DNA of 64,000 nt from Pseudomonas cavernae. Lineage in GTDB: Bacteria > Pseudomonadota > Gammaproteobacteria > Pseudomonadales > Pseudomonadaceae. Below are positions 17,460 through 26,939 of the stretch, piece by piece. The notes beneath the pieces are model-generated. The model was not told where the DNA came from, did not search any database, and saw nothing but the letters and a program-made list of their open reading frames with translations. The stretch lies in NCBI RefSeq assembly GCF_003595175.1, contig NZ_CP032419.1:930001-994000 (forward strand), in the 5' to 3' direction. The translations under genes were made by a program, and so were the position numbers. The stretch's first letter is position 1, and the number at the start of each line of letters is the position of its first letter.

Positions 17460-17840
17460 CTAGGCGACCTGCACCGGGATGGCGTTGCTGGTGTGGCTCA
17501 GCTGGTTGCCCGGCGCCATGTACAGCATGCGCGGCTTGAAGCTGGCCAACTCGGCCTCACTGTAGTGGGCATAGGCGCAGATGATCACGCGATCACCGAC
17601 TTTGGCCTTGTGCGCGGCGGCGCCGTTCACCGAGATGATCTTCGAGCCTTCCTCGCCGCGGATCGCGTAGGTGGTGAAGCGCTCACCGTTGTCGATGTTG
17701 TAGATCTGGATCTGCTCATATTCGCGGATGCCGGCGAGGTTCAGCCATTCACCGTCGATGGCGCAGGAGCCTTCGTAATCCAGCACAGCGTGAGTGACCT
17801 CGGCGCGGTGCAGTTTGGCCTTGAGCATGATGGCGTGCAT
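17460..17840 (-). CDS. panD: Aspartate 1-decarboxylase precursor
   Basis: Makes beta-alanine from aspartate for pantothenate synthesis. The protein is made as a proenzyme that cleaves itself between G24 and S25 to create the pyruvoyl group. Both residues are present in YEGSCAID. At 126 residues it is full length, and [18 protein letters not shown] aligns with the E. coli N-terminus. GAGGAAAA precedes the ATG. It is the last gene of the panB-panC-panD run, about 84 bases after panC. Confidence 0.97.
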   Translation of the reverse strand: MHAIMLKAKLHRAEVTHAVLDYEGSCAIDGEWLNLAGIREYEQIQIYNIDNGERFTTYAIRGEEGSKIISVNGAAAHKAKVGDRVIICAYAHYSEAELASFKPRMLYMAPGNQLSHTSNAIPVQVA

Positions 17841-17924
17841 GGCGTTTTCCTCTGTCGGGGCCGCAAACGGCGGCTGAGTTTGCCCGAACCCCGATGGTCG
17901 ATCAAGGTCGCGGCTGGTCGGATT

Positions 17925-18785
17925 TCAGTGGGTTTCTTCGAGGTCGAGCGTGAGGTTGTCGATCAGCCGGGTGGTGCCGAGGAAGGCGGCGGCGGCGATC
18001 ACCAACTGGCGGTCTTCGGCGGTCGCCGGGCGCAGGCTGTCGGCCTGGCAGATTTCCAGATAGTCGGGGCGAAAGCCGGCCTGTGCCAAGGTGCCTTTCG
18101 CGCTGGCGATCAGCTGCGGGTAAGCGCGTTCGCCGGCCTTGATGCTGGTGGCCATCTGGCTCAGGCAGCGATAGAGCGACGGGGCAACGGCGCGTTGCTC
18201 GGCGCTCAGATATCCATTGCGCGAAGACAGCGCCAGGCCGTCCTCGGCGCGCACAGTCGGCACGCCGAGGATCTGGATCGGCATGTTGAGGTCGCGCACC
18301 AAGGTGCGGATCACCGCCAGTTGCTGGAAGTCTTTCTGGCCGAATGCGGCGAGATCCGGTTGGACCATGTGGAACAGTTTGGTCACCACGGTGGCGACGC
18401 CATCGAAATGGCCGGGCCGGCTGGCACCGCACAGGCCGGCGGAGACACCGCTGACACTGACCAGGGTCTGGCTGTGCATGCCCTGCGGGTACATTTCTTC
18501 AACCGAGGGAGCGAACAGCAGGTCGCAACCGGCCTCGAGGAGTTTCTCCTGGTCGGCGGCGAGGGTGCGCGGGTAGCTGGCGAGATCTTCGTTGGGGCCG
18601 AACTGCAGCGGGTTGACGAAGATGCTGGCGACCACGAAGTCGACGCGCTGGACGGCCTTCTCCACCAGGGCGACGTGCCCGGCGTGCAGGTTACCCATGG
18701 TGGGTACCAGGCCGATGCCCTTGCCTTCTGCGCGTGCCTGGGCGACCGCTGCACGCAATTCGCGGACGGTGGTAACGGTGTTCAT
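17925..18785 (-). CDS. panC: Pantoate--beta-alanine ligase (pantothenate synthetase)
   Basis: Condenses pantoate with beta-alanine using ATP, the last step of pantothenate synthesis. The 286-residue protein carries the nucleotidyltransferase HIGH-like motif in [15 protein letters not shown], the pantoate-contact region [22 protein letters not shown], and the KMSKS-like LSSRNGYLS. Its ATG overlaps the panB stop in an ATGA (18782-18785), so the two are translationally coupled. The open frame continues upstream to 19040 inside panB; that extension is not used. Confidence 0.97.
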   Translation of the reverse strand: MNTVTTVRELRAAVAQARAEGKGIGLVPTMGNLHAGHVALVEKAVQRVDFVVASIFVNPLQFGPNEDLASYPRTLAADQEKLLEAGCDLLFAPSVEEMYPQGMHSQTLVSVSGVSAGLCGASRPGHFDGVATVVTKLFHMVQPDLAAFGQKDFQQLAVIRTLVRDLNMPIQILGVPTVRAEDGLALSSRNGYLSAEQRAVAPSLYRCLSQMATSIKAGERAYPQLIASAKGTLAQAGFRPDYLEICQADSLRPATAEDRQLVIAAAAFLGTTRLIDNLTLDLEETH

Positions 18786-19582
18786 GCGGAGAATCCGTGT
18801 TCGGCGGCGGGGAAGGAAACCTCTTTGACCGCTTTGACATAGGCGGCGAGGGCGGCTTGGATCGAGGTCTGGCCGTCCATGAAGTTCTTCACGAACTTGG
18901 GCGCGCGGCCGGTCAGCGACAGCCCGAGCATGTCGTGCAGGACCAGCACCTGGCCGTCGGTGGCGCTGCCGGCGCCAATGCCGATCACCGGAATCTTCAC
19001 CGCCTGGGTGATTTCCGCCGCCAATTCGCTCGGCACGCACTCCAGCAGCAGCATGGCCGCGCCGGCCTGCTCCAGGGCGATGGCGTCGGCGCGCAGTTGG
19101 CGGGCCTGGGCTTCGCCGCGGCCTTGAACCTTATAGCCGCCGAACAGGTTGACCGACTGCGGCGTCAGGCCCATGTGCATGCACACCGGCACGCCATTCT
19201 CGGCAAGGCGCTGCACGGCGTCAGCTAGGGTCACGCCACCCTCAAGCTTGACCATGTGCGCGCCGGCCTGCATGACCCGGGCGCTGTTGGCCAGGGTTTG
19301 CTCGAGGGTGGCATAGCTCATGAAAGACAGATCGGTGACGATCAGCGCGCCCTGGTTGCCACGTTTCACGCAAGCGGTGTGGTAGGCCATCTCGTCGATG
19401 CTCACCGGCAGGGTGCTGTCCTGGCCCTGGACCACCATGCCCAGCGAGTCACCCACCAGCAGCACCTCGACCCCGGCCTGGCAGGCGGCATGGGCGAAGG
19501 TAGCGTCATAGGCTGTGAGCATGGCGATTTTCTCGCCTTTCTGCTTCAGCTCTTGCAGTGTGGTTACAGTAACGGCAGGCAT
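18782..19582 (-). CDS. panB: 3-methyl-2-oxobutanoate hydroxymethyltransferase
   Basis: Transfers a one-carbon unit from methylene-tetrahydrofolate to ketoisovalerate, giving ketopantoate, the first committed step to pantothenate. The ATG at 19582 is preceded by GAGGATCACATCC and gives 266 residues. The upstream in-frame extension to 19666 lacks a ribosome site. Motifs include [28 protein letters not shown] and [18 protein letters not shown]. It is the first gene of panBCD and lies downstream of folK in the same direction. Ketoisovalerate would come from the ilv genes elsewhere in this window. Confidence 0.97.
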   Translation of the reverse strand: MPAVTVTTLQELKQKGEKIAMLTAYDATFAHAACQAGVEVLLVGDSLGMVVQGQDSTLPVSIDEMAYHTACVKRGNQGALIVTDLSFMSYATLEQTLANSARVMQAGAHMVKLEGGVTLADAVQRLAENGVPVCMHMGLTPQSVNLFGGYKVQGRGEAQARQLRADAIALEQAGAAMLLLECVPSELAAEITQAVKIPVIGIGAGSATDGQVLVLHDMLGLSLTGRAPKFVKNFMDGQTSIQAALAAYVKAVKEVSFPAAEHGFSA

Positions 19583-19717
19583 GGATGTGATCCTCAATCG
19601 GGCCGCGTGCGCACCAGCGCGGGGCAAGGGGACGCCTATAGTCCTGATGGGGGGGCGGGAAGTCAATTGCAGGTGTTACCGACTTGTTACTGGCGTTACC
19701 GCCAGTGCGCGCCGGCT

Positions 19718-20197
19718 CTACAGGCGTTCCAGCCCCACGAAAGGGCAGGCCTGCAGCAGCGCACTGAGCCGGCGGCCATCGGGGAGCAGCAGGTCGGTGG
19801 CGATCTCCGCCAGCGGGTAGAGGACGAACGGGCGGGCGTGCATGTGGTAGTGCGGCACCTGCAGGCGCGGCTCGTCGAGCAGGCGCTGACCGAACAGCAG
19901 GATATCCAGGTCCAGAGTGCGCGGCCCCCAGCGTTCGGCCTTGCGTTGGCGACCCTGGTCCAGCTCGATGGCTTGCAGGGCGTCGAGCAGCTGCAGCGGG
20001 GCGAGGGTGGTATCCAGCGCCGCCACGGCATTTACATAGCGCGGCTGGTCGGTCGGCCCCAGCGGGTCGCTGGCATAGAAGGAGGAAACCTCGAGCAGCT
20101 GCGACTGCGGCAATGCGGCCAGGGCCGCCAGGGCGGCACGCAGCTGTTCGAGGGGAGTGGCCAGATTGCTGCCGAGGCCGATGTAGACCCGTTCCAT
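19718..20197 (-). CDS. folK: 2-amino-4-hydroxy-6-hydroxymethyldihydropteridine pyrophosphokinase
   Basis: Pyrophosphorylates the pterin intermediate of folate synthesis. The 159-residue protein shows YIGLGSNLATP, SSFYASDPLGPTDQPRYVNAV, the ATP/pterin site RWGPRTLDLDILLFG and VPHYHMHARPFVLYPLAEI, all standard for HPPK. The ATG at 20197 lies two bases beyond the last base of pcnB, so translation is probably coupled. A small hairpin without a U-run (19689-19706) follows the stop, and panB begins 135 bases downstream. Confidence 0.96.
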   Translation of the reverse strand: MERVYIGLGSNLATPLEQLRAALAALAALPQSQLLEVSSFYASDPLGPTDQPRYVNAVAALDTTLAPLQLLDALQAIELDQGRQRKAERWGPRTLDLDILLFGQRLLDEPRLQVPHYHMHARPFVLYPLAEIATDLLLPDGRRLSALLQACPFVGLERL

Positions 20198-20198
20198 T

Positions 20199-21605
20199 TT
20201 ATTCGCCTGCCGGCGTACCGGTGCCGTCACCGCCGCGGCGACGGCGGCTGCCGCCACGGCGGCGCTTGCGTGGCGCGCCACTGCTGTCGCTGGGGCTGCT
20301 GGTGAGGTCGCGAATCATGCGTCGACGTTCGCTGTCACTGGCGTCCTGATAATCGGTCCACCAGTCGCCCAGGCCACCGGTGTCGTCGCCGGCGCTTTCA
20401 CGCAGCAGGAGGAAATCGTAACCGGCGCGGAAACGCGGGTTTTCCAGCAGCAGGTCGGCGCGCTTGCCGCTACGCCGCGGCAGGCGTTCCTGCATGTCCC
20501 AGATCTCGCGGATCGGCATGGTGAAGCGCTTGGGCACGGCGATGCGCTGGCACTGCTCGCTGATCAGCTCGTGCGCCGCTTCCTGCACGGCCGGAATCGG
20601 CGCCAGGCCACGCGCTTGCAGTTGCGCGGCGCGGGCCGGCAAGGCTGGCCAGAGCAGGGCGGCAAACAGGAAGGCCGGGGTCACCGGCTTGCCTTGCTGG
20701 ATGCGCAGGTCAGTGTTGGCCAGGGCCTGGCGGATCAGCCGCTCGGTGTATCCCGGGTTGTGCTTGAGGGCAGCGGCGCTGGCCGGGAACAGCGGGGCGA
20801 ACAGCCCGTAGTGAAGCAGCAGTTCGAAGGTGCGTTCGGCGTAACCGGCGAGGAACAGCTTAAGCACTTCGTCGAACAGTCGCGCCGCGGGAATGTCACG
20901 CAGCATCGGCGCCAGTTTCACAATCGGGGCGGCGCTGTGCTTCTCGATCTCGAAGCCCAACTTGGCAGCGAAACGCACGGCGCGGAGCATCCGCACCGGA
21001 TCTTCCAGGTAGCGCTGTTCAGGGTCGCCGATCAGGCGGATCAAACGGTTGCGGATGTCATGGACGCCGCGGGCATAGTCGAGGATGCGCTCGCCGGTGA
21101 CATCGAAATACAGGGCATTGATAGTGAAGTCGCGGCGCTGGGCGTCCTCTTCCAGGCTGCCGTAAACGTTGTCGCGCAAAATCCTGCCGCTTTCGTTGCG
21201 GGCGGCCAGGTGGCTGTTCTCGTCTTCGTCACCTTGCGGGTGGCCGGCGCGGAACGTCGCGACCTCGATGATTTCGCGGCCGAAATGCACATGCACCAGC
21301 TTGAAGCGGCGGCCAATCACGCGTGCGTTGCGGAACTCGGCACGCACCTGCTCGGGGGTGGCGCTGGTGGCCACGTCGAAATCCTTGGGCTCGAGATCCA
21401 GCAGCAGATCACGCACGCAGCCGCCAACCAGATAAGCCTGATAGCCGGCATGCTGCAGGCGCTCGACGACGCTGGTCGCATGACGGCTGATGTTCTGGCC
21501 GCGACGCAGCGGATGCTGGCGGTTGCTCAGCACTTCGGGGGTGCTACGCGTGTGTTTGGCGCGGCGCAGGGGAGAACGCAAAGACTGGAACAGCTTTTTC
21601 AGCAT
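20199..21605 (-). CDS. pcnB: Poly(A) polymerase I
   Basis: Adds 3' poly(A) tails that tag RNA for decay. The nucleotidyltransferase site is YLVGGCVRDLLLDL followed by PKDFDVATSATPEQV. FTINALYFD and PVRMLRAVRFAAKLGF are family signatures, and the C-terminus ends in an arginine-rich tail (KRRRGGSRRRRGG). The ATG at 21605 (MLKKLFQSLRSP, 468 residues) is chosen; an in-frame GTG three codons upstream (21614) is the alternative, and neither has a clear ribosome site. It lies directly after crcZ, as in other pseudomonads, and may be partly expressed by read-through. Confidence 0.95.
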   Translation of the reverse strand: MLKKLFQSLRSPLRRAKHTRSTPEVLSNRQHPLRRGQNISRHATSVVERLQHAGYQAYLVGGCVRDLLLDLEPKDFDVATSATPEQVRAEFRNARVIGRRFKLVHVHFGREIIEVATFRAGHPQGDEDENSHLAARNESGRILRDNVYGSLEEDAQRRDFTINALYFDVTGERILDYARGVHDIRNRLIRLIGDPEQRYLEDPVRMLRAVRFAAKLGFEIEKHSAAPIVKLAPMLRDIPAARLFDEVLKLFLAGYAERTFELLLHYGLFAPLFPASAAALKHNPGYTERLIRQALANTDLRIQQGKPVTPAFLFAALLWPALPARAAQLQARGLAPIPAVQEAAHELISEQCQRIAVPKRFTMPIREIWDMQERLPRRSGKRADLLLENPRFRAGYDFLLLRESAGDDTGGLGDWWTDYQDASDSERRRMIRDLTSSPSDSSGAPRKRRRGGSRRRRGGDGTGTPAGE

Positions 21606-21720
21606 GGGATGCACTGTTTGACGGGGTGGTCGGCCAGAATAGGAGATGACCGCATGATAGGCGCGGATTCTAGCATTGACTCGGGGGATGGTGTACGAGA
21701 CAGCGGCGGGGAGTTGAAGC

Positions 21721-21751
21721 TACTGGGGGAGCCGAGGCTCCCCCCCAAGTA
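21721..21751 (-). terminator. 3' hairpin of crcZ
   Basis: GGGGGAGCC (21725-21733) and GGCTCCCCC (21736-21744) form a strong stem, and flanking TACT/AGTA can extend it. No U-run follows on the minus strand, so this may be a processed rather than an intrinsic end. Confidence 0.55.
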
Positions 21752-21831
21752 GGTGCGTGCTTTGTTTTTATTATTATTTCGGGCTTGTTGTTTTTGTTTG
21801 TTGACCCGTTCCATTCGCCCAGTGGCTTCAG

Positions 21832-21853
21832 GAAAAACTCCCAAACTGGGAGT
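21832..21853 (-). terminator. Terminator-like hairpin inside crcZ
   Basis: On the minus strand ACTCCCA-GTT-TGGGAGT is followed directly by TTTT and CC. It lies about 240 bases into the RNA, after four of the six CA clusters. Confidence 0.5.
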
Positions 21854-22103
21854 CAGTAGCAAACGGATTGCTTTGGAAGCTGATGCAGCCATTATCGTCA
21901 ATTGATCCAACCAGTTCGGGCGCTGCTTTAGAGCAGTTTTATTGTTCTCGGTCTGGTTGTGGGGCGAACCCCAACGGCTAGTCCTCTCCAAAAGAATCAG
22001 TTAGCTGCGTCCCCTGCGTTGTTGTTTTTGTTATGCCGGAGTCGGTACGTGTTGTTTTTATTGTGTTGGGCATTGCTTGTTATTGTTGTTGTGCCAGATA
22101 TAA

Positions 22104-22119
22104 AGCAGAAGCCGTGCCA
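22104..22119 (-). promoter_or_regulatory. Sigma-54 promoter of crcZ
   Basis: On the minus strand TGGCACGGCTTCTGCT has the invariant GG and GC ten bases apart. The start site falls about 12 bases past the GC, near 22093, at the first CA cluster. Confidence 0.85.
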
Positions 22120-22178
22120 GTTTTTGCGATTCCTTGTAAAACAATGGCTTGCGAGTTTTTTGGTGATTGGATGGGCAG

Positions 22179-22217
22179 AAAAAAGCCGGGTTCGCGTTAC
22201 CGTAAGACCCGGCTTTG
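22179..22217 (-). terminator. Terminator of cbrB
   Basis: On the minus strand AAAGCCGGGT pairs with ACCCGGCTTT and runs into TTTTTT. It separates cbrB from the crcZ promoter. Confidence 0.9.
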
Positions 22218-22242
22218 TTACGTGATGTTTGTCGCGGTAACA
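22216..22242 (-). promoter_or_regulatory. Probable CbrB upstream activating site for crcZ
   Basis: The inverted repeat TGTTAC-N15-GTAACA (22216-22221 and 22237-22242) is centred about 135 bases upstream of the crcZ start, the usual distance for a sigma-54 enhancer. CbrB is reported to bind TGTTAC/GTAACA palindromes in other pseudomonads. The 15-base spacer should be compared with known sites. Confidence 0.6.
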
Positions 22243-22282
22243 GAGGAGGAAGCAAAACGTTCCCGCTCTGTCACCGTGCCCA

Positions 22283-23719
22283 TCAGTTGTCGACGGCGGT
22301 GCCGGTCTTGCGCCGCGGGATGCCCAGGCGTTGGCGGCGTTCCCACAGGCACTTGCGGCTGATCCCCAGCTTGCGTGCCAGTTCGGTCTCGGTCATGTGA
22401 TCTTGGTGCTCGAGAACGAAATGCTGGAAGTAGTCCTCCAGCGACAGGTCCTCGGTGGGTTCGTTGGCGTTGCTGCCGGTGTGGCTGGGCGCCGGGAGGC
22501 TGAAGTCCTCGTCTTCCAAGTCGTCCAGTTCGATATCGATGCCCAGCAGCTCGGCGGAAATCTCCGCGCTCTCGCAAAGGATCACCGCGCGCTCGATGGC
22601 GTTCTCCAGCTCGCGCACGTTACCCGGCCACGAATAGTGGCGGATGGCCTGTTCGGCGTCATGGGCGAAGCGCATCTCGCCGCGGCCCATCTGCGTGGCC
22701 TGACGGGCCAGGAACAGCTTGGCGATTTCGTTGACGTCACTGCCGCGCTCGCGCAGCGGCGGCAGTTTCAGGGCGATCACGTGCAGGCGGTAATACAGGT
22801 CTTCGCGGAACTGGCCGACCTTGGCGAGGCTCTTGAGATCGCGGTGGGTGGCGGCGATCAGGCGCACGTCGACTTTCTGCGACTGCACCGAGCCGACTCT
22901 GCGGATCTCGCCTTCCTGCAGGACGCGCAACAGGCGGGCCTGGGCTTCCAGCGGCAGTTCGCCGATCTCGTCGAGGAACAGGGTGCCACCGTCGGCGGCT
23001 TCTACCAGACCGGTGCGGCCGGCGCTGGCGCCGGTGAAGGCACCCTTCTCATGGCCGAACAGTTCGGACTCGATCAGGGTTTCCGGGATCGCCGCGCAGT
23101 TCACCGAGATCAGCGGTGCCTTGGCACGCCGGGACAGGTTGTGCAGCGCGCGCGCGACTAGCTCCTTGCCGGTGCCGGACTCGCCCTGAATTAGCACGGT
23201 TGAGTCGGTGGGGGCGACTTTGCGGATCTTGCTGTACAGCTCTAGCATGGGTGGGCAGGAACCGATGATGCCGATCTCACCCTGGCTGCTTTCTGGTGTC
23301 TTGCCGTTGCCGCGGCTGGCGGAAGGGGCGGCGTTGCCGCGCTCGTTCGCCGGTACGCTCAGGCTTTCCTGACGTTCGCGCAAGATGCGCGCCACGGCCT
23401 GGAGCATTTCGTCGTGGTCGAAGGGTTTGGCGATGTAGTCGACGGCGCCCATCTTCATCGAGTCCACCGCCGAACGCAGGCTGGCGTAGCTGGTCATGAT
23501 CAGCACCGGCGTGCCCTGGCCGAGCTTGATCAGTTCGGTACCGGGAGCGCCGGGCAGGCGCAGGTCGCTGACGATCAGGTCGAAACCGGTAATGCTGAAG
23601 CGCTCCTGGGCTTCCTGTACCGAGCCGGCTTCGCTGACTTCGTACTGGTTGCGCTCCAACAGGCGGCGCAGCGCCGAGCGGATGATGGTTTCGTCTTCGA
23701 CGATCAGAATATGTGGCAT
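22283..23719 (-). CDS. cbrB: Two-component response regulator CbrB (sigma-54 activator)
   Basis: An NtrC-type activator that controls carbon/nitrogen balance and drives crcZ. The 478 residues have a receiver domain with phospho-acceptor D52 (VSDLRLPG). The AAA+ domain follows, with Walker A GESGTGKE, the sigma-54-contact loop GAFTGA and [14 protein letters not shown]-terminal helix-turn-helix ends the protein ([20 protein letters not shown]). It starts four bases after the cbrA stop, so it is co-translated with its kinase. A terminator follows, then the crcZ control region. Confidence 0.96.
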   Translation of the reverse strand: MPHILIVEDETIIRSALRRLLERNQYEVSEAGSVQEAQERFSITGFDLIVSDLRLPGAPGTELIKLGQGTPVLIMTSYASLRSAVDSMKMGAVDYIAKPFDHDEMLQAVARILRERQESLSVPANERGNAAPSASRGNGKTPESSQGEIGIIGSCPPMLELYSKIRKVAPTDSTVLIQGESGTGKELVARALHNLSRRAKAPLISVNCAAIPETLIESELFGHEKGAFTGASAGRTGLVEAADGGTLFLDEIGELPLEAQARLLRVLQEGEIRRVGSVQSQKVDVRLIAATHRDLKSLAKVGQFREDLYYRLHVIALKLPPLRERGSDVNEIAKLFLARQATQMGRGEMRFAHDAEQAIRHYSWPGNVRELENAIERAVILCESAEISAELLGIDIELDDLEDEDFSLPAPSHTGSNANEPTEDLSLEDYFQHFVLEHQDHMTETELARKLGISRKCLWERRQRLGIPRRKTGTAVDN

Positions 23720-23723
23720 GAAT

Positions 23724-26696
23724 TCAGCTCTCTCGACGGTCTCTGGTCACTGCGGACGTCGCTTCGACATGGCGAGGCAAAGTTACCCGGATGCGGGTGC
23801 CGCGCTGCTGCTCGGAATCGGCCGGGCTGTCGATGGTGATCTGGCCATAATGCTCTTCCACGATCGAATAGACCAGTGCAAGCCCCAGCCCGGTGCCCTT
23901 GCCCGGGTCCTTGGTGGTGAAGAAGGGCTCGAATAGGCGATCCATGATGGCTTTCGGAATGCCGCTGCCCTCGTCCTCGACGATCAGGTCGACGGTGTGC
24001 TCGGAAGCCTCGCTCTTGACCCGAATAGCGCCATTTGGCGGTGAGGCGTCGCGAGCATTCGACAGCAGGTTGATCAGCACCTGGGCTAGGCGCTGCGGAT
24101 CGCCGACGACCCAGTGCTCAGGCTCGCACAGGTTGTAGAACTGGATCTCGAGGCTGCGGCGGTTGAGCGACAGCAGGCCGATGGCGTCCTGGGCGACATC
24201 GGCCAGGCACACCGGCTCTTCTTCGTATTGGTGGCCGCCGGCGTGGGCGAAGCTCATCAGCGACTGGACGATGCGCGATACGCGTTTGGTCTGTTCGATG
24301 ATTTGGCTGCTGATCTCGCTCAGCTCGCCGTCGCCTTCGCGCTCTTCGCGCAGGTTCTGCGCCAGGCAGGCGATGCCGGTGATCGGGTTGCCGATCTCGT
24401 GGGCCACCCCGGCGGCCAGTCGACCGATGCTGGCCAGACGCTCGGAGTGCACCAGCTTGTCTTCCAGCATCTGCGTGTCGGTGAGGTCCTCGACCAGCAG
24501 CACCAGGCCGGTGTTGCCGGGTGCCAGCGGCTCTTCGATGGCGGCCTTGTGCAGGTTGAACCAACGGGTCTGGCCGTCGAGCGTCAGGCGCTGCTTGTGC
24601 TGGTGCTCGTCGGGCAGGTTGATGAAGCCTTCCAGCAGGCCTTTCCAGGGTTCGACGATGGTGGTCAGGCGCGAGCCGACCAGGCGTTGCGCGGGGATGC
24701 CGGTGAGCTCTTCCATGGCCCGGTTCCACATGAGGATTTCCTGATCCTTGGCCAGCGAGCACACGCCCATCGGCAGTTCCTGCAGGGTCTGGCGGTGGTA
24801 GCGGCGCAAGGCATCGAGTTCGGCGGCCAAGCCGGTGAGGCGCGAGTGGTAATCCTCCAGGCGGCTCTCGATGAAGTGGATATCCTCGGTGACGTAGCCT
24901 TCGCTGCCGGACTTGTAGGGCAGGAACGACTCGACGATGTCCTGCGCCACGTTGGGGCCCATCAGGCCGGAGAGGTTGGCCTCGATGCGGTCGCGCAGGC
25001 GGCGCAGGGCGTAGGGGCGGTTTTCGTCGAACGGTAGGTGCAGGTCGCGCAGCGCCTGTTCCACTTCGCGCTGGGCGGTCTTGGCGCCGAGCGGCTTGGC
25101 CAGCTGGGTGGCGAACTCCTGCGGCGAGGTGGCCAGCAGTTCGCGGCGTTGTGGGCGGCGCACATTGTCCACGGCGCAGGCTTCGGCGGCGCTCTGTTCC
25201 TCGCTGCTGGTCTCGCTGAACAGTGACACCAGGGTGAACACCAGGACGTTGGCGGCCAGTGAACCGATCGCGGCGAGGTGCCAGCTGGTGTCGTCGAGCA
25301 CGTAGATGAGGTTGAACAGCGGCAGGTAGATGCCCTGGATGTTGCCCAGCAGCGGCAGCAGCATGCTCACCATCCACACGCCGATGCCGGTTAGCAGGCC
25401 GGCGATGAAGCCGCGACGGTTGGCGGTCGGCCAGTACAGCACGGAGAGCACGCCGGGGAGGAACTGCAGGGTGGCGACGAAGGCGACGATGCCGAGGTTG
25501 GCCAGGTCCTGTTCGGCGCCGAGCAATAGATAGAAGCCATAGCCGGCGGCGATGATGGCGATGATCAGGGCGCGCCGCGTCCACTTCAGCCAGCGGTAGA
25601 TGTTGCCCTCGGCCGGCGGCTGATACAGCGGCAGGACCAGGTGGTTGAGGGCCATGCCGGACAGCGCCAGGGTGGTGACGATGATCAGGCCGCTGGAGGC
25701 CGAGAGGCCGCCGACGTAGGCCAGCAGGGTCAGCGCCTGGTTGTTTTCGGCGATCCCGACGCCGAGGGTGAAGTACTCCGGGTTGGTGGTGGCGCCGAGC
25801 TTCAGACCGGCCCAGAGGATCAGCGGCACCGACAGGCTGACCAGCAGCAGATACAGCGGCAGGCCCCAGCTGGCGCTGACCAGCGCGCGCGGGTTGAGGT
25901 TTTCGGTGAAAGTCATATGGAACATGTGTGGCATGACAATCGCCGAGGCGAAGAACACCAGTAGCAGGGTGCGCCACGGGCCTTCCTGCAATGGCGTATG
26001 CAGGGCGGCGAGGGCGCTTTGGTTTTGCAGCAGCCACAGCTCCAGTTCCTGCGGCCCACCGAACACATGGTAAAGCGCGTAGAGACCGATGCCGGCGAGT
26101 GCCAGCAGCTTGACCACCGACTCGAAGGCGAGGGCGAACACCAGGCCTTCGTGCTTCTCGCGGGTGGCGATGTGGCGGGCACCGAAGAGGATGGTGAAGA
26201 GGATGATCAGCCCGCAGTAGCTCAACGCCACCCGCGCATGCACCGGTTCGCGGGTGAGGATGCCGATCGAGTCGGCGATCGCCTGCATCTGCAGGGCCAG
26301 CAGCGGCAGCACGCCGATCAGCATGAACAGGGTGGTCAGGGCGCCGGCCCAGGTGCTGCGAAAGCGAAAGGCGAACAGGTCGGCCAGCGACGACAGCTGA
26401 TAGGTGCGGGTGATGCGCAGGATCGGGTAGAGCAGCACCGGTGCCAGCAGGAAGGCGCCGGACACGCCGAGGTAGCTGGCGAGGAAGCCGAAGCCGTACT
26501 GATAGGCCATCCCCACCGTGCCGTAGAAGGCCCAGGCGCTGGCATAGACGCCGAGCGACAGGGTATAGGTCAACGGGTGCGAGATGATGCGCCGCGGTAC
26601 CAGGCCGCGTTCGCTGAGCCAGGCGACGCCGAACAGGGCAAGCAGATAGAGGGCGCTGATCAGGATCAGCTGGGTGAGGCTAAAGCTCGTCAGCAT
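23724..26696 (-). CDS. cbrA: Sensor histidine kinase CbrA (transporter-kinase fusion)
   Basis: The N-terminal half (about 1-500) is a sodium/solute symporter-like (SLC5) module with some 13 membrane helices. A linker and a PAS domain follow ([26 protein letters not shown], about 640). The kinase core has H766 in [11 protein letters not shown], the N-box NLLSNARDA and the G-boxes EDEGSGIP and GKGTGLGLA. It phosphorylates CbrB. The fused transporter is reported to carry histidine in some pseudomonads; here substrate and sensing mode are unknown. Its start overlaps the small ORF cbrX by 17 bases. Confidence 0.95.
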   Translation of the reverse strand: MLTSFSLTQLILISALYLLALFGVAWLSERGLVPRRIISHPLTYTLSLGVYASAWAFYGTVGMAYQYGFGFLASYLGVSGAFLLAPVLLYPILRITRTYQLSSLADLFAFRFRSTWAGALTTLFMLIGVLPLLALQMQAIADSIGILTREPVHARVALSYCGLIILFTILFGARHIATREKHEGLVFALAFESVVKLLALAGIGLYALYHVFGGPQELELWLLQNQSALAALHTPLQEGPWRTLLLVFFASAIVMPHMFHMTFTENLNPRALVSASWGLPLYLLLVSLSVPLILWAGLKLGATTNPEYFTLGVGIAENNQALTLLAYVGGLSASSGLIIVTTLALSGMALNHLVLPLYQPPAEGNIYRWLKWTRRALIIAIIAAGYGFYLLLGAEQDLANLGIVAFVATLQFLPGVLSVLYWPTANRRGFIAGLLTGIGVWMVSMLLPLLGNIQGIYLPLFNLIYVLDDTSWHLAAIGSLAANVLVFTLVSLFSETSSEEQSAAEACAVDNVRRPQRRELLATSPQEFATQLAKPLGAKTAQREVEQALRDLHLPFDENRPYALRRLRDRIEANLSGLMGPNVAQDIVESFLPYKSGSEGYVTEDIHFIESRLEDYHSRLTGLAAELDALRRYHRQTLQELPMGVCSLAKDQEILMWNRAMEELTGIPAQRLVGSRLTTIVEPWKGLLEGFINLPDEHQHKQRLTLDGQTRWFNLHKAAIEEPLAPGNTGLVLLVEDLTDTQMLEDKLVHSERLASIGRLAAGVAHEIGNPITGIACLAQNLREEREGDGELSEISSQIIEQTKRVSRIVQSLMSFAHAGGHQYEEEPVCLADVAQDAIGLLSLNRRSLEIQFYNLCEPEHWVVGDPQRLAQVLINLLSNARDASPPNGAIRVKSEASEHTVDLIVEDEGSGIPKAIMDRLFEPFFTTKDPGKGTGLGLALVYSIVEEHYGQITIDSPADSEQQRGTRIRVTLPRHVEATSAVTRDRRES

Positions 26697-26856
26697 CGCG
26701 TTGACTCTGCAGGATGAAGGTCACCACGATGAGGATCAGCCAGAGCAGGTAGGGGCGATACCAGGCGCCGGTCGGGTCGATCCACCAATCCATGATGGCG
26801 GGGGAAAACAGGTAGATCCCCACCACCAGGAGCAAGACCAGTCGATAGATGTACAT
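26680..26856 (-). CDS. cbrX: CbrX, small membrane ORF overlapping cbrA
   Basis: An ATG at 26856 opens a 58-residue frame ending at the TAG at 26680-26682, inside the first codons of cbrA. The product has two hydrophobic segments (residues 4-19, YRLVLLLVVGIYLFSP, and 36-50, LLWLILIVVTFIL) around WWIDPTGAWYRPY, and a charged tail SQRDADEL. Small membrane proteins in this position have been described as CbrX in Pseudomonas. The 17-base overlap suggests translational coupling that would set the cbrA level. The start lacks a strong Shine-Dalgarno. Confidence 0.82.
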   Translation of the reverse strand: MYIYRLVLLLVVGIYLFSPAIMDWWIDPTGAWYRPYLLWLILIVVTFILQSQRDADEL

Positions 26857-26939
26857 GCGGCACTCTCGTCGGGATTGCGGCGATGGTAATGGACTTGCGC
26901 GACCAGCGGCTAGCGCGACGCGGGCCGTCGGTGCTGGGG

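Larger units (their letters stand above)
21721..22093 (-). ncRNA. crcZ: CrcZ, Hfq/Crc-sequestering small RNA
   Basis: This lies between cbrB and pcnB, where crcZ lies in Pseudomonas. In the RNA sense it is A-rich with six clusters of CA-type motifs (AACAAnAACAA-like) at about 22077-22092, 22051-22067, 22018-22034, 21935-21949, 21784-21803 and 21759-21780. Such motifs bind Hfq with Crc and so lift catabolite repression. A sigma-54 promoter sets the 5' end near 22093. A G/C-rich hairpin (21721-21751) is a reasonable 3' end, giving about 373 nt. An internal terminator-like hairpin at 21832-21853 could give a shorter form. The boundaries are inferred. Confidence 0.88.

Noticed and set aside
17373..18842. 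A 489-codon frame opposite panD and panC
   Set aside because: Both genes on the other strand are recognisable enzymes, and this frame shows no motif.
19688..19707. Hairpin ACTGGCG/CGCCAGT after folK as a terminator
   Set aside because: The stem is short and has no U-run; folK and panB point the same way, so read-through is as likely.
21599..22362. Short frames of 88-130 codons on both strands over crcZ
   Set aside because: They translate A-rich CA motifs (Asn/Lys/Gln runs) or their complements and run through promoter and terminator elements; the region is an RNA gene.
24118..26037. A 639-codon frame in another register of cbrA
   Set aside because: An Arg/Pro/Gly-rich product caused by codon bias; cbrA accounts for the DNA.
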